From Hofstenia miamia (Eukaryota; Xenacoelomorpha; Acoela; Hofsteniidae): a DNA stretch of 64,000 bases. Both the position numbers and the translations under genes were made by a program. Positions 38,441-49,777 of this stretch are shown here, piece after piece. The stretch covers positions 1,633,735-1,697,734 of the forward strand of contig CABFPE010000016.1 of the NCBI GenBank assembly GCA_900660155.1. The letters are read 5' to 3'. A model generated the notes under the pieces. That model ran no database searches and was not told where the DNA came from. It saw only the letters and a program-made list of their open reading frames with translations. Every line of letters starts with the position of its first letter. The first letter of the stretch is position 1.

Positions 38441-39701
38441 ATAGTTTGTAGAAAACGAAATATTTATGTATACATGTTTCGAGTGTCTCCACTAATTGTC
38501 AGTACAAAATAACTAAAATAATATGGTAGTAAATACAAATTATATATATATATATATATATATAATTGCTACTATCAGAAAGTTTTGAGAAGCACAGAAT
38601 TAATTCCAGATAAAAATATATTTTACAAAAGCAAATATGTAATTATAAAATATGGATTTCTGGTCGCCCAATTATTTTTAAATGCATAACGAGTTCACGT
38701 AAATATATTTACTTACATAGTTATCTTTCAGATCATCTATGTCCCATTTAACACCTAAGAATAAATTGAATAGAATATTATATACAAATTAATCTCACCA
38801 TCATCAACAATTGCTACGGTTACGCCTCTTCCTGTGATATTGTTCTTCCATACATTAACAACATGAACATCGGCTTTGTAGTTTATCTCATTATGCTAGA
38901 CATACAGATGTAATGATAGATAAATAAATTAAATTTTTTCACTAATAGATTAAATCACTAATTTTTAAATAGTTAAATGCATTTAAATTTAATAGCACTA
39001 TTATTATTATTGCTTCGCAATCTGTATACTCAATGCAGATGCTATTATAATTTCTTTAATTACAGTATTAAAAAGTTATATGTTATTCAATTTATTCACT
39101 TTAATGTATACATTTAACAGTATTCGATATTGTACATGTAAAACTTTGAATTTTCACAATGTAACTTAGTTTACAATATAAAACTGTAAATATCCAATTA
39201 GGATGAAAACAACTTTCGAATAATTTTTTTTCAAACTTCTAGTGAAAAATGCACACAATGAAGTGAAACATCAACGTATATTTTTTAATGTAATCATTAC
39301 AAAAAACTATTTAAAATTTACTACAAACAAAATGATTTTAGTGTGCAAACATAGATCAACCTTACCAGGTGCCATTGATTGGGGTACTGCGGATCTTGAA
39401 AATGTAGGTTTCTCTTATATCTATGAATGATGTCCTCTTTCAATATGAAATCTTTTATTGGCAAAGCTTTCAATTTCCTTCGTAAATGATCATCGTCATA
39501 TGTTTTTAGATCAATTTGGATTCTTTGATATTGCGAGAGTTGGCCAATCTTATTAATGTTAACTATATCATAAAATGACTGTAACTGCTGATGGATCAAT
39601 TGCTGATGGTCAATGTCAGCTTCTATGATGACATTTAAGTGTTGCGTTCGGACAATTGCAAGTAGATTGGCGGCTATACAAATCCAAACGCGATGATGCA
39701 T
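26755..39701 (-). CDS. PCSK7: PCSK7-like proprotein convertase (furin/kexin family), membrane-anchored
   Basis: Exons (-): 39366-39701, 38799-38895, 38717-38754, 37576-37658, 37459-37532, 37083-37228, 36897-37035, 36722-36819, 34756-34849, 34499-34677, 34161-34196, 33702-33801, 32982-33138, 32306-32491, 29322-29439, 27029-27145, 26755-26946. Phases agree and give about 729 residues; human PC7 has 785. Signal peptide, propeptide ending RYKR at 94-97, then DPQYPNQWHL. Subtilisin triad D143 (VAIVDDG), H182 (HGT), S358 (SGTSAAAP) and oxyanion N282 (ASGNG) are intact. IAGIRVLDGQLTDSMEA and IYSCSWGP are PC7-like rather than furin-like. A P domain follows (GTYYLIIKN, WKISLYG), then a stalk with VPC, a membrane segment FLASLGILIYVVYFFWV, a second hydrophobic stretch and an acidic tail ending EEMRLLPNE, which fits an [DE]xxxL[LI] sorting motif. 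Family role: cleavage of precursors after basic residues in the TGN, surface and endosomes. An acceptor just upstream of the first exon allows a 5' UTR exon. Confidence 0.9.
27621..29321. other. PCSK7 intron, nothing recognised
   Basis: This is A/T-rich intronic DNA between PCSK7 exons 27029-27145 and 29322-29439. The only longer open frame (28714-28908, +) is low-complexity and unsupported. Confidence 0.55.
30281..30427 (+). CDS. Small secreted peptide precursor (48 aa), nested antisense in a PCSK7 intron
   Basis: ATG at 30281, stop TAA at 30425-30427. The first 20 residues (MKCTTILTFLAAILMTSAAA) form a textbook signal peptide with a small-residue cleavage site. The predicted mature part has 28 residues. 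It begins with an N-glycosylation sequon (NIT), is highly charged (GERKEIMEDRMAEDS), ends LRRRHH and contains no cysteine. AATAAA lies 50 bp past the stop (30477-30482). It sits on the + strand inside the PCSK7 intron 29440-32305, so it would be a nested, oppositely transcribed gene. The RRR near the C-terminus is a possible convertase or carboxypeptidase trimming site. I do not recognise the family; it could be a peptide hormone, defence or mucus peptide, or a chance frame, though signal peptide plus poly(A) signal argue against chance. Confidence 0.55.
   Translation: MKCTTILTFLAAILMTSAAANITKNIVGERKEIMEDRMAEDSLRRRHH
30477..30482 (+). terminator. Poly(A) signal AATAAA of the small peptide gene
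   Basis: AATAAA lies on the + strand 50 bp after the stop codon of the 48-residue peptide frame. Confidence 0.5.
31364..31435 (-). CDS. Candidate 72-nt cassette exon of PCSK7
   Basis: It is bounded by an AG acceptor (GCGATAG) and a strong GTAGGT donor and is open in the phase left by PCSK7 exon 32306-32491. It reads SLRRVQELSTKVMEDPRPWE then DQIN. It enters and leaves in the same phase, so including or skipping it keeps the frame. Skipping joins NVQNRIR to IVENAITKS, which lines up with the human stalk with almost no gap (VDIRDRQRLLESAMS). It may therefore be alternatively used, or be a chance open stretch. Confidence 0.35.
   Translation of the reverse strand, partial: LTSSARTIYKGNGRPKALGRPNQ
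32194..32221 (-). other. Perfect 12-bp stem-loop just past PCSK7 exon 32306-32491
   Basis: ACATACTAAATA at 32194-32205 pairs with TATTTAGTATGT at 32210-32221 around a 4-base loop. Reading through the donor of exon 32306-32491 gives a stop at 32296, so a readthrough transcript would carry this hairpin in its 3' UTR. Otherwise it is intronic. Confidence 0.5.
33266..33549. mobile_element. hAT-type MITE with perfect 8-bp target duplication
   Basis: ATTAGTAT flanks both sides (33258-33265 and 33550-33557). The ends are short imperfect inverted repeats: left TAGAGGGTATCC, right end read inward TAGAGTGGCAATATG. Both ends carry clusters of (C)GGGTCGGGTT-like words on a very A/T-rich background. It is 284 bp and non-coding, in the PCSK7 intron between 33138 and 33702. 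Confidence 0.75.
35305..35430. repeat. Snap-back hairpin element of about 125 bp
   Basis: Outer arms (AAATTTAACATAGTAAGCA at 35310-35328 and its inverse near 35405-35428) and a perfect inner stem (TGGTCGATCAA 35345-35355 with TTGATCGACCA 35380-35390) fold the stretch back on itself. It lies in the PCSK7 intron 34850-36721. It is probably a foldback MITE; no coding content. Confidence 0.6.
36360..36410. repeat. Possible solitary hAT-type terminus
   Basis: GGCGTAGCCAGG at 36363-36374, followed by GGGGCCATGGCCC, resembles the CAGTGGCGTAGCCAGG ends of hAT MITEs. No partner end or target duplication was found nearby. Confidence 0.3.
38397..38564. repeat. Two TA microsatellites in a PCSK7 intron
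   Basis: (AT)n runs at about 38397-38435 and 38540-38564, separated by roughly 105 bp of unique sequence. Confidence 0.9.
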
Positions 39702-39999
39702 CCATGAAATCTAAATAAAATTTTATTCATTTGGTTTTCATTATAAAGTCAGAAATAGGAACAAATCTTCATATTAAATGCAATTACAACAATGTATCGA
39801 AACTATTTACCAACATTGTAAGTTCGAAATTCTTTTCTGGACTAATTTCAGTTAAAAATAATTGAGGAATTCTGAATGAAGCAAATTGTCTCAAGGTATT
39901 TGGTTATTTTAGAATTCTAACTATATGCAATTCGCAAAATCTTGTGGTCTACATTTATATAAATTGATATTACATATATAAGCCAAATACTGTATTTAG

Positions 40000-42900
40000 A
40001 GGAGGAAGCGTTTGGACTCGATCAAGTCTTTCCTATCCAGTGGTTTACGTACAGATAATAAAATAGGTAAGTCTAGTTTCTCCAGCTATGGGCTTTAGAT
40101 CTCTTTTTATCTGAACACTAGACACTAGGCATGGGAAGAATTTGAAATAACAGGAAACCACACTAATCCTTAGTTGTGCCAAATTCCAGGATTCTCAAAT
40201 TTTCAAAAGACTTGTAAAATATTGGAAATTTCGGATCATACTCTTAAAGTTAGAATAAACAGCTTGGTTTACATTTTTTCCAATTATTTTTATATTCTGC
40301 AAACAAATTTGCTAGTCTAGTAGTGCTGAAACAGAAATTATTGACTAATTTGTATTGTTGCAGATTGCTTCTGAGACACTTAAACAAGTTTCCAGCATAA
40401 ATTGTAGGATTTATATAGAAAACTTTTGTTTTGCGTAAAACATTAACACAAACTGTTCCATTAAAGAATTTAACTGTATTTTATTAAAGAATGTGAAAGC
40501 TTGCCCAAACCTTTCAGTGTTACTTTGCTTATAGTTTAGAGCAGCATCAAATTCACAACATGGTAATAACCAATGCTGAATAAGAGAACATATTGATGCA
40601 ATTCGGCCCATCTTAGGCGTATTTTCATAAATACTTGCTGAACAATTCCTAAATTATGGGGGTAGGTTAGATCTAGTACTGTCAGGCTCTGTTCTGCACT
40701 GCAGAGTGCTGTTGGGACACGAATTTTCTTCTTCCCAGCCCCATTTAGTCTCATATGATTCAGTCTCTTTCTTCAAGAAACTAGTTTGGTTACCCTATGA
40801 AATGAAACGGCCACGCAACACGATTCACTCGTCTTTGATCAGATTGATTTTCATTGAATTACAAATAGTGTTACCGCAACAGCTTCGATTAAATTAGTTT
40901 GGGGGTGGGTTGAGTTTTTCTAGTAAGCAATATGGTAGATCCTTGTGAGTTGACATTTTTTTGTTCGAGTCTACTTGGAGTCAAGTTGGAACCCTAATTC
41001 GCGAGTTCGAGTCGAGTTACAAATATATTTTGACTTATTTTCTACTTGAGCTAAACTAGATACAACTCTGCTACCCTATACAAATGTACTACAGAAATAC
41101 AATATGTTTTAACTAAATGAGAAAAACCAAGCCTGATGGCTTGCAAAATTCGAGATAAATAGTGAAATGTCGATGGATTTTTTGCATTCCTGTCTAAAAT
41201 TAAAGAAAAATTGATTCCATCCAAATAAAAAATTAGTTGGTTTCGAATACTCGAAATGTCGAATCTAGATTTGGAGATTCTAGAGTAGTCATAGGGCTAA
41301 ACTGTGTGGAATAAAAAATATCAAAATATTAAAATTTAAACATAACGAAATTTTGAATAGGTTTCAAATTCCATTTTGGTACGCAAATTCATAAAGAAAA
41401 TCGCTCACTTACCGTTTCATTCAACTGCACACATATGAAAACTATATTAAACAACATATGGATACCTGCCAGCTGTGCACCGCTTTGAATCTATTGTTTT
41501 TAGTGTTATGAGATGTGCGCATGTTGATGATTTAAAGAAATACGTTTACATTATTTCACATTATAATAATTTCCGAAGGAGCTTAACTTGATATTAACTC
41601 GATATTTTACAAATTCTGTACATTTTGTTTTGTTTGTGCAAAGATTAGAACTGCGCCAACTATTCGACATTTGATGGATTTGAAACGAGTTACGATGCTT
41701 CCTACGTCAGCACAGGGACGACCAAAGGTTGATTTAGATCAGAGGGCAAAATTGCCCTATATGTTGCTTTATTTTCGAAAATAAGTTGCGTTAGCAAAAA
41801 TTTTATTACTTGCATTGATTCAAGTACCAGTTGATAAGTAAAAATTTTAAATTTTCAACTGTCAAAGATTGTCTTCTTTCGGCCAGGGTAGAGTTCATGA
41901 TTGGAAATGCCCACTTAATTTCACACGATTCCAAAGGTGCATTTCAATAGTAGCTACACAGCCTCCATGTACTTCTCTTGTTCCATTTTTTAGATCAGTT
42001 TGGAAATTCCTGTCAAGTCTTCATTCTTGTCGAATATTATCTTAATTATCGTAGTCTTCGATAGGTATTTTTGAAAAATGGTGAAGAAATGAGTCAATTT
42101 TTAAGAAATATGAATCATGATACACCGCCATTTCTCAGAAAAAGATTTAAATAGAAAGTCTAAATTGAGCCAAAATTCTTCCTCTGATTTTAATTTATCG
42201 GCTTGTTCTTTTCATATTGATGACCCATTATTTTTTCCATTTTTTGCCATTATTGGCATATCGAACACTCAATCAACAATAAAGCTTTTAACTTAATTCA
42301 AATAATTTCAAAAAATAGTAATAGTTATTTTAAAGTATTGTATATTATAGACAATGAAATCTAAATTATAGACTGTATAAAAAATGTTGCCATAGTGAAT
42401 GCAGTTAGCTTACACATTTACATTTTATATTTGATAAAGTGTTGTCAAATCGACATTATAATATCATATTTTGCATTGCATATACAATTTAAAAAAATTA
42501 TGTTAGGAAAAGCTTCATTATTGCCTCACAGTTGGATTTTTCCTTGGACCATTAATGGCCAATAATGGGACATCAGTGTCCCATGATTCCTTGTTGTTTA
42601 GACTAACGCTTCCTCGTAAGAAATTTCAAATTGCGCAGAACATTTAATGAACAATCTTTCGAAAATTTCACGTAATTGTACTAAAACCTTCATGATTTTT
42701 GCACTTAGTTGAAAACGCCTTACAGCAAAAAATCACATAACAGCATCATGTCTCTTCTGATTCTGGTAAACTTTCATTTTCAAATAATTTTCCACTGTAA
42801 ACTGATACAAAGGTTTTCAAATTATTACATTCTAAACTATATTGACATTAACTTAGGTAGACTTAATTCATACTTAAATATTAATTATTTTTGTTTAGGC

Positions 42901-43785
42901 TTGATTTCATTAACTAAATACAGATTGATTTCAGCTTAAGATTTTTGATTTCCTTGTATAAAACTTTGTAGGTCAATATTTTTCGCACATTATATAGATA
43001 ATTGATTCATATATTTTGGATGATTTTCTATTCCAATTTCACAACAGTTATAATCAATTTGATATGTTCAATCTTCGTTTCTGTTTTATGTCATATTAGA
43101 TGTATGAATGAACTTGTTCTAATTGATTTCAAATTTAATAGGTTTTCGTTACTATTTTCAATTATATATTGTTGATTTTTTTATATTGCATACCTTCTGC
43201 TATTTTAGTATATGCATTTAATTGCTGTTTATTATATTAACCTTATTACTGTAGGATGAATATGCAGTTCATATTCCTGCAAAAAATGCTGTAATTCTAT
43301 AAATATGCACTATCAAAGGTATCTATTAAAACTACTTTATTTCTATAATAGTCCAACTATAACTTCATTCCCGATTTTTTCATTTATCAAATTGTAGAAT
43401 AAATGAACTTTATTATAATTGTGCTATAAACATTTCCACAACTTATGCTTAGAAAGCAGTGGGAAGTTGTTTTTACAGTGACTTTATTTCCAAGTGTTCA
43501 CATTTCTAACATCATATGATATATAGGTACTTAATTTTCCTTTTTAGAAGTTTTCAAAAATTTAGTAACTTGAACAATGACGTTATTAGAGGATCTTTGA
43601 CCCAAAAATTATTTTTGGTTTTCTGCAAAACTAGCGAAAGCAAATTTTACTCACATGTCTATGAAGATTTAACAATGAAATATCATCAATTATTTGAAAC
43701 TGAAGAAAGTTTTGCGGAGATAAATCCCCCGTCCCTAAAGGAATATGGTAAAAAAATTTTCAATTTTTTTGCTAAGAAAATATGA
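40000..43785 (+). CDS. Possible unidentified + strand gene, fragments only
   Basis: Three open stretches look exon-like. (a) 40000-40066: TTTAG acceptor, GTAAGT donor, reads RRKRLDSIKSFLSSGLRTDN. (b) About 41644-41729: reads RTAPTIRHLMDLKRVTMLPT then SAQGRPK before a GTTGAT donor. (c) 43548-43785: TTTTTAG acceptor and stop TGA, with residues such as TEESFAEINPPSLKEYGKKI, followed by AATAAA at 43927-43932. Their phases were not shown to chain, no domain is recognised and other exons are missing. The first stretch starts about 300 bp from the PCSK7 start codon on the opposite strand, which would make a divergent pair. Each could be chance. Confidence 0.22.
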
Positions 43786-44224
43786 TAATCAAGCGAGAAG
43801 AAATATAACATTTCTGTGTTCACTTTGGAAAGCAGTTCGCTCAGTTTTGTTAGCTCTTAAGTAAACACATTCCTTGTAAATTTTATTGCTGCTACTAATT
43901 GTTCTATTTAACAGTAACAGCTATGCAATAAAGTGCTCCAATCTTTATATATAAATTTATGTTTTAAAATGCAAACTAAATTACTTAAATATAATGCAAA
44001 AATTTTCAAAAATTTTAGAAAACCATAGCTCTCCTAGCCTTTCGCTGACCATATATTTTCTGTAAAAAAATCTTATTTAAATTCCAATACTGTACTTCTA
44101 TATTGCTAACAAAAATGAGTCTTGGTAGTCTTGCACTCAAAGTCAAGTGTTTATATTACTTTGCGCTTCAATTTTTTTATTACAATATTAATAAATTTCA
44201 TGAGAAATATCATAAACTATTATA

Positions 44225-44270
44225 ATAATTATTATTATTATTATTATTATTATTATTGCTATTATTATTA
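44225..44270. repeat. ATT trinucleotide microsatellite
   Basis: A run of (ATT)n at about 44225-44270 with one GCT interruption. Confidence 0.9.
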
Positions 44271-44289
44271 GTGTATTAGTGTGGTTTTT

Positions 44290-44740
44290 TATCTTAGCTT
44301 AAAGATCTTGGTGTTGCCATTTCAAATAATTTCTCTTGGGATGAACATATCTCAAAGAAATTGAAATCATGTAACAACTCTTTTTTTCTATCATAAGAAC
44401 TCGATCATTCATTATTAACTTCCAAATAAAAAAATCTCTATAATAATACTACCAGATCTTCTTTATCTTTCTCCAATTTAGCATCATAATAAATGTCAAG
44501 TTAATAATTGCAAAAATTTCAATGAAGATATTCTCGTTGGAAAATGCAACTTGAAAATTGCAGGTCTCGCTTAATTTTATTAAAAATCTCTTTTAAACGT
44601 CAACTTTTAAATCTATTTCTCTTTAATAAACTTTTAAAATAATTTAATAAAACTGCAATTTTGAATACTTTAAATCTATTCATCCTTCAAATAAAAGAAG
44701 TTCAAATCAAATTACTAAAAAAAATCTAAAACATTTCATT
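44290..44740 (+). mobile_element. LINE reverse-transcriptase fragment (thumb/C-terminal part)
   Basis: A frame starting near 44302 reads DLGVAISNNFSWDEHISKKL followed by KSCNNSFFL. This is the (Y)LG..(I/L)...L.W..HI..K..K diagnostic block after the palm domain of CR1/L2/jockey-type LINE polymerases. Downstream frames to about 44735 resemble the following Leu/Lys-rich segment but are broken by stops. Only this part of the element remains. Confidence 0.65.
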
Positions 44741-44859
44741 ATTTTTTCAATCAAGGTATTCTATTAGCCAATATTTGAGTGATTGTTGTATTCTAGAGAG
44801 TACCGTTTTGATAATAAATTTTCTGTTAATAATTTTTTAAACTTACTGATATTTGGCGC

Positions 44860-46335
44860 TTGGTGAATGTTGGTATCAAGCTTATTCTACATTCCGCAGA
44901 CAGCTATGGTGTATACACAGTTACCCATAACTTGATTTCAATTTGTATATTTATGCTGGTTTGCAACTGTCAATAATATTTGTTCTAACAACAACCCTCT
45001 GAATATTCAATGTGTCAGTGCATACAGAAGTTAATAGTGTAGTCAGACCTGTCTGGTGTGGTGTGTTTGCTGCAGATCATTGTCGAAAGATGCAGCTACA
45101 ATAACATACAATGATGACCAGTTCATATTTGCCTAAATAATGTAAAAACATCTTTTCTAAAAATATTAGCTAAAGTGCCCCTCCAAAGAACACTGCTGAA
45201 AAAATCCTGGACTGGGTTTACCATTAATAAATTTTGTTATTTAATAGGGGTATAAAATTATAGCTAAGGCATTGATTTTTTTGGAAATTAACATTTAGCC
45301 TTCATGCCATTGTGTTGATGTGATATCCCATTTATTTCTGTTCTTTTAAGTAGTGAGTTAATGAAATTTTGACCAGGGGAAATTATTACACTGCTTTGAT
45401 TGTAGTGAGAATCTACCATGGGAACATTTAATCAATCAGGATAAAATCTGACAAATAATTTTTGTCTTGGAACCCAACCCTAAATAACTAACCTGAGTAA
45501 GTGTTGATAAAGCAAAGGAAATTGGAATAAAACTCATGTTGTGTTGCAATCATTGGATCTCAGCATTGTGCAATATGAATCTCTGAATAACGTAACAAGC
45601 CGAATGAAAATAAAATCCTTTCAATCAAAAGTAATTAAAATCGATTTCAATCAACTGTAAACATTTGCCCCCTACAGCAAAATGCAATGTAAATTTGCTT
45701 TCTTCACCAATTACAATGCCAAAGTTGTAAAACAAAAACTGTAAATTGAATTGGAAACACTATAAACCAATTTGGAAAATAAAAGCATTGCTTTTGCATT
45801 TAATCAAAACTAAATTTTAAAATTATTCTGAAGTTTTTGAGATTCATGTCTGATGTTTTTATTACATTGAAATGAATTTTTTTCAGAAACACAGCTAAAG
45901 GCTTAATCTAGAGCTAGTGCTTAACCTAGGCCAATGATAATAATTAAGATCAATTCAGTGTCTTCTAAAAAATTCTAAATATCAATAACCAAATGCAATT
46001 TCAAAATGTTCATGCATTAATATAATATCATTAAATACATTGTATATTTCAACTTACGAAGCAATCAAGAGTAAACTTGGTTGAAAAGATCTAATTAAAA
46101 TGCTTTCACTGGTTTTTAAATGCTTTACTTTATTTAAAATTCACGTCATCGCTTAGGCCAAAAATTTTGAAATATTTCTTTAAAATGCCAAATTCTAAGT
46201 ATTACATCTAAAGAAACTTTCTAATTTGTTAATTAATATATGCTATATTTTAGCAGTGATGATGATCTATGTGATTTTAAAAAGCACAGCATTCGCGTTG
46301 ATTAACTTCTGTTTATAGATATTGGCTCTATCATA
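44860..46335. other. Intergenic stretch, no gene recognised
   Basis: I found no convincing coding, RNA or terminal-repeat signal. The stretch around 44860-45100 is less A/T-rich and may be old repeat DNA. Confidence 0.45.
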
Positions 46336-46337
46336 TA

Positions 46338-46897
46338 CAGTAAATTTTCTTCAATGAAGTCTCTGTTGCATTCAAGAAAGTCTCTGTTGCATAATAACTA
46401 GCTAAAAATACAATTTATTTGATGCCTGAAGAAATCGGATATAATAATGCAAAAAATTGTTAAAAATTCATTACTGGAAATATTTTATTGCAAGAAAATA
46501 TTTATTGTCAACAAGTTAATTAGGAAGCTACAATATAAAGAATATTTAGTTTTTATTAAATAAGAACTGAAGCTTACACTACAATTCCTAAAACCAATAT
46601 TTAAAACCTATTACTTTCATGTGAAACAGGTTTTCTGTTACTGCACTAGATCTGCAACCTGAAATCGCAATGCCATCGCGAATACATGTGCATCATTAAA
46701 TCTTTCAAAGTAAGCAACCATAGTAACTAAATGAATCATGTGTAATTGTATTTTGAAGGAAGATACCAAATGAAGACTAAATATTTTTTTCGAAGATCAA
46801 ATAAAGATTATTTTTAGCTATTTTATATACAAAATACAAAGAATGCAACGGAGACTCTATTGACTTCAACAGAGATTTTATTGAAGAAAAATTACTG
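46338..46897. mobile_element. Tc1/mariner-type MITE, 560 bp, TA target site
   Basis: The terminal repeats are about 55-60 bp: left CAGTAAATTTTCTTCAATGA, right end read inward CAGTAATTTTTCTTCAATAA, both running into TCTCTGTTG. The element is bounded by TA on each side. A second TCTCTGTTGCAT copy sits inside the left arm. The interior is non-coding. Confidence 0.7.
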
Positions 46898-48300
46898 TAA
46901 ACAAAAAATTGGAGCTTTCAGTGATTGGTTGCGCTATAATTTTTTCTGAACTTATATGAAAATAAGTTGAGCAATAAGCTTAAAGATACCTTAAAGGTGC
47001 ACTCTAATTAATTGCTTATTGGAAATATACAAAAATTTTGGATGAATTTATAAACGGTCAAATTTAAAGAAAACAACTTCCAATGATTAAAAAATGTGGG
47101 TGCTATCAATGAAATTTTCAACTAATGAAGTAATCACAAAACAAACATAAGAAATCTTCAAATAAGTTTTGAAGAAGCATGCTCAATACAATAGCGAAAA
47201 AATCTTGCATTTAAACTTTTCAGTTTGCAGCTTAATGAACACAATACACAAGCGCAATGTTTCTTGTAGTTGAATTATATTCACATAAATGTATGAATGT
47301 AAATACGGAAGTTATTCTAACAATGTATATTGATTGATCATTTGTGAATTTTATTGTGGAAATCGTTTTGATAATGGGCGTGACATACTGAAACGTCTTT
47401 TTCAGAAGTGTTGTCTTATCAATACGCAAACTTAAAGTGCTCAAGCAATTAATAAATTTTGCAGGGCTGTAAATTGACTAAAACATTGAAATGTATTCTA
47501 AAATTATACTTCTCATACAAAAACCTTTTGTATTAATGATTGATTATTCCGAGCAAACAAGATCTAGGGTTAGTTAAATTATGTGATATCATACATTTTC
47601 GATTTAAAAACATTTGATTCAATTTATCCTGCAAATGCCACATAGCATCAAAATTACAATTGACAGGAGTTAAAGACAGAAACTTTCCTTTTTCAGGCAA
47701 TGCAGCCCTTAGGCGATATACTTTCATAAATAAACTTCAATTTTGAAGTAACGCAATGGCTAGACTAAATACAAGCTTTGATATTAATCATTCCATTTTT
47801 ATTAATATGCTGAAAACATTTCACAATATATATCTTGTCTATTTATACATACTTTGTTTAATGAACATGACAGTAAATATTTTGCAAGTTCTTGAAATGT
47901 GGCGATTTCAATTATGCATCCCGAGTTTTTTTGAAAATATTAACTCTTGTGAGTTTAAAGTAGTACGTTTGCAATTTTATAGGCATGGAAAAATGTGAAC
48001 AGAGTGAAATTGAATCACAATCATATAATGAATATTGCAACTCTAGCAAATATTGAAAAAAAACAACCTAAAAAGTTCTAATACTACATGTCATACTCAT
48101 TTTTACCTTTGATTTCTATTTTAGGAGTTGTAAATGTGACAATTTGAATAGATATTCAATTTAACAATGTATGGTATCTAGTGTAACTTTGACTTTCCAC
48201 ACGTTCCAGCAGACTAACAAGACAGCTATACGAATTTCTGAACTCGTCTGATTGTTAACCAACTCTGGGTTCTGATAGGCTCCCATTACGTTTTGACAAA
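46898..48300. other. Intergenic stretch, nothing recognised
   Basis: Short open frames on both strands (for example 47533-47727 - and 47756-47998 +) show no domain, splice or signal support. Confidence 0.45.
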
Positions 48301-48316
48301 TAATTAAGAAGAAGAA

Positions 48317-49250
48317 CTAGAATATCTTTATTTAGGACAAATTAATATATCATTTATGTAATACTATTCAGTTACCTTAGCTTTTGTCAGGTTTAGTAAA
48401 ATTTGAACCCCTTCCATGAAGTATTTATTAATTTTGGTACATAATTTTGGCTAATAATATTCTTTGAGTTTTAAATTTAAGCTTGATTTCAGTTTTCGTA
48501 CATTTACTGGTGTGTCATTCAAGCTTTTAATGGTTGCATTAAGACATGAGTTTTTTCAGAAATATTTTTTAAATTTCACCTTACCAAGTGTTGATGTACC
48601 TTTCTTAGAAGATATTTATGCATAATTCGGAAATTGCAAATTATCGTAAGGCTTGCTTTCGTTATGGATATTTCAGAATTTTAGTAAAGAGAAGTATTTA
48701 ATTCAAGATAAAGCACATAAAATTTGAGTTGAAGGTTTGATACTAATTCCTATTCAATAGAGCATCGCAATATCTAAAATGACTCACTACCAAAGCACTT
48801 ACTAGTTGCTGGCGCATTTTTTTGTCTACAAGCTCCGCTATATGTAGAGAGCATTAATTCCCATTTTACGCAGAACAGAATGAATATTGTAATTTATTGT
48901 CGATAATTACTCCTAAATACTTAAACTTATCAACTTTGGCAATAGCTGTGTTAGCAAAACTTAATTTACAAGTTACTTTTTCATGTTTCCTTCACTATAA
49001 TCATCATGTATCAACGGACGAAATATGGAATTAATGCTCCTCAATAGTAACTTTTAGAAATAAAAATTTGAAGCTTGAGGGAACAATGTAATTCGCAATA
49101 TTGAAGCGTTTAAATATTAATTGTTTGTCATTACCTAACCAATGCTTAAGTTTGTTAGTTCATATACAGTACAATATATCTTTCATTATATGATTAGTAG
49201 AAATAACTAATAGTTGTAGAAGAGCTTTCCTTGGAGTGCAAGTTGTCAGG
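48317..49250 (-). mobile_element. LINE, 5'-truncated and decayed
   Basis: Read on the - strand from right to left: an RT palm-like segment around 49010-49160 (frame HWLGNDKQLIFKRF, then NIANYIVPSS), the VDKFKYLGVIIDNKLQYS block near 48880-48935, and a C-terminal block near 48470-48540 (IKSLNDTPVNVRKLKSSLNL). A 3' region follows, ending in an AATAAAGATATTC tail near 48317-48330. The order matches a CR1/L2/jockey-type polymerase. Several stops and shifts show it is dead. Confidence 0.65.
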
Positions 49251-49499
49251 AATTTTAAAATGATAATATGACTAACCTGTAAAGCCTACTTTTGGATAAC
49301 ATAAGATATTCTATATTCAGATAAATATTAACGACTAGAAATTGACAATTTATCTCAATAGTCATCAAATATATAAACATTATGTGATTACATAAAATAG
49401 AATAAAACAATATATACAATAAATCTAATAACTATAAAGATTTCAAGAACAAAATGTATAATCATTACTGTAGAATTTGTATCCTAGTCATGCTTTACC

Positions 49500-49745
49500 C
49501 GAGATATACATTTGCTTAAGAAAAATTTTAATACGATTCTTAAAAGCTTGCAGTTTTTCAAAGTTATTTATCCCTTTAGATAGTGAATTCTAAGTTAGAA
49601 TAGCGGTATTAATGAACGATTGCTTCAAAACTTTCTTTCTATATTTAGCACAAGAAAAGTCTTTTGATCTGGAATTCTGTTTATGAATAAAACCAGGCTA
49701 TGATGGTTACAAATATAAGGTTTTAGTTTAAGAGAAATTTAGCGT
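49500..49745 (-). mobile_element. Second LINE fragment: reverse-transcriptase C-terminus
   Basis: The - strand frame reads FSCAKYRKKVLKQSFINTAI, then NSLSKGINNFEKLQAFKNRI and KIFLKQM. This is the R...(A)..WNSLP..I.....L..FK..L..FL terminal block of LINE polymerases, with one stop inside. Because it lies upstream (on the - strand) of the more N-terminal segment at 48.9-49.2 kb, it must be a separate insertion. Confidence 0.6.
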
Positions 49746-49777
49746 ATTGTAATTATGATAATGTTCCTTCCAATACA

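Noticed and set aside
42566-42583. TGGGACA/TGTCCCA hairpin
   Set aside because: A 7-bp stem alone is expected by chance in 64 kb and has no context.
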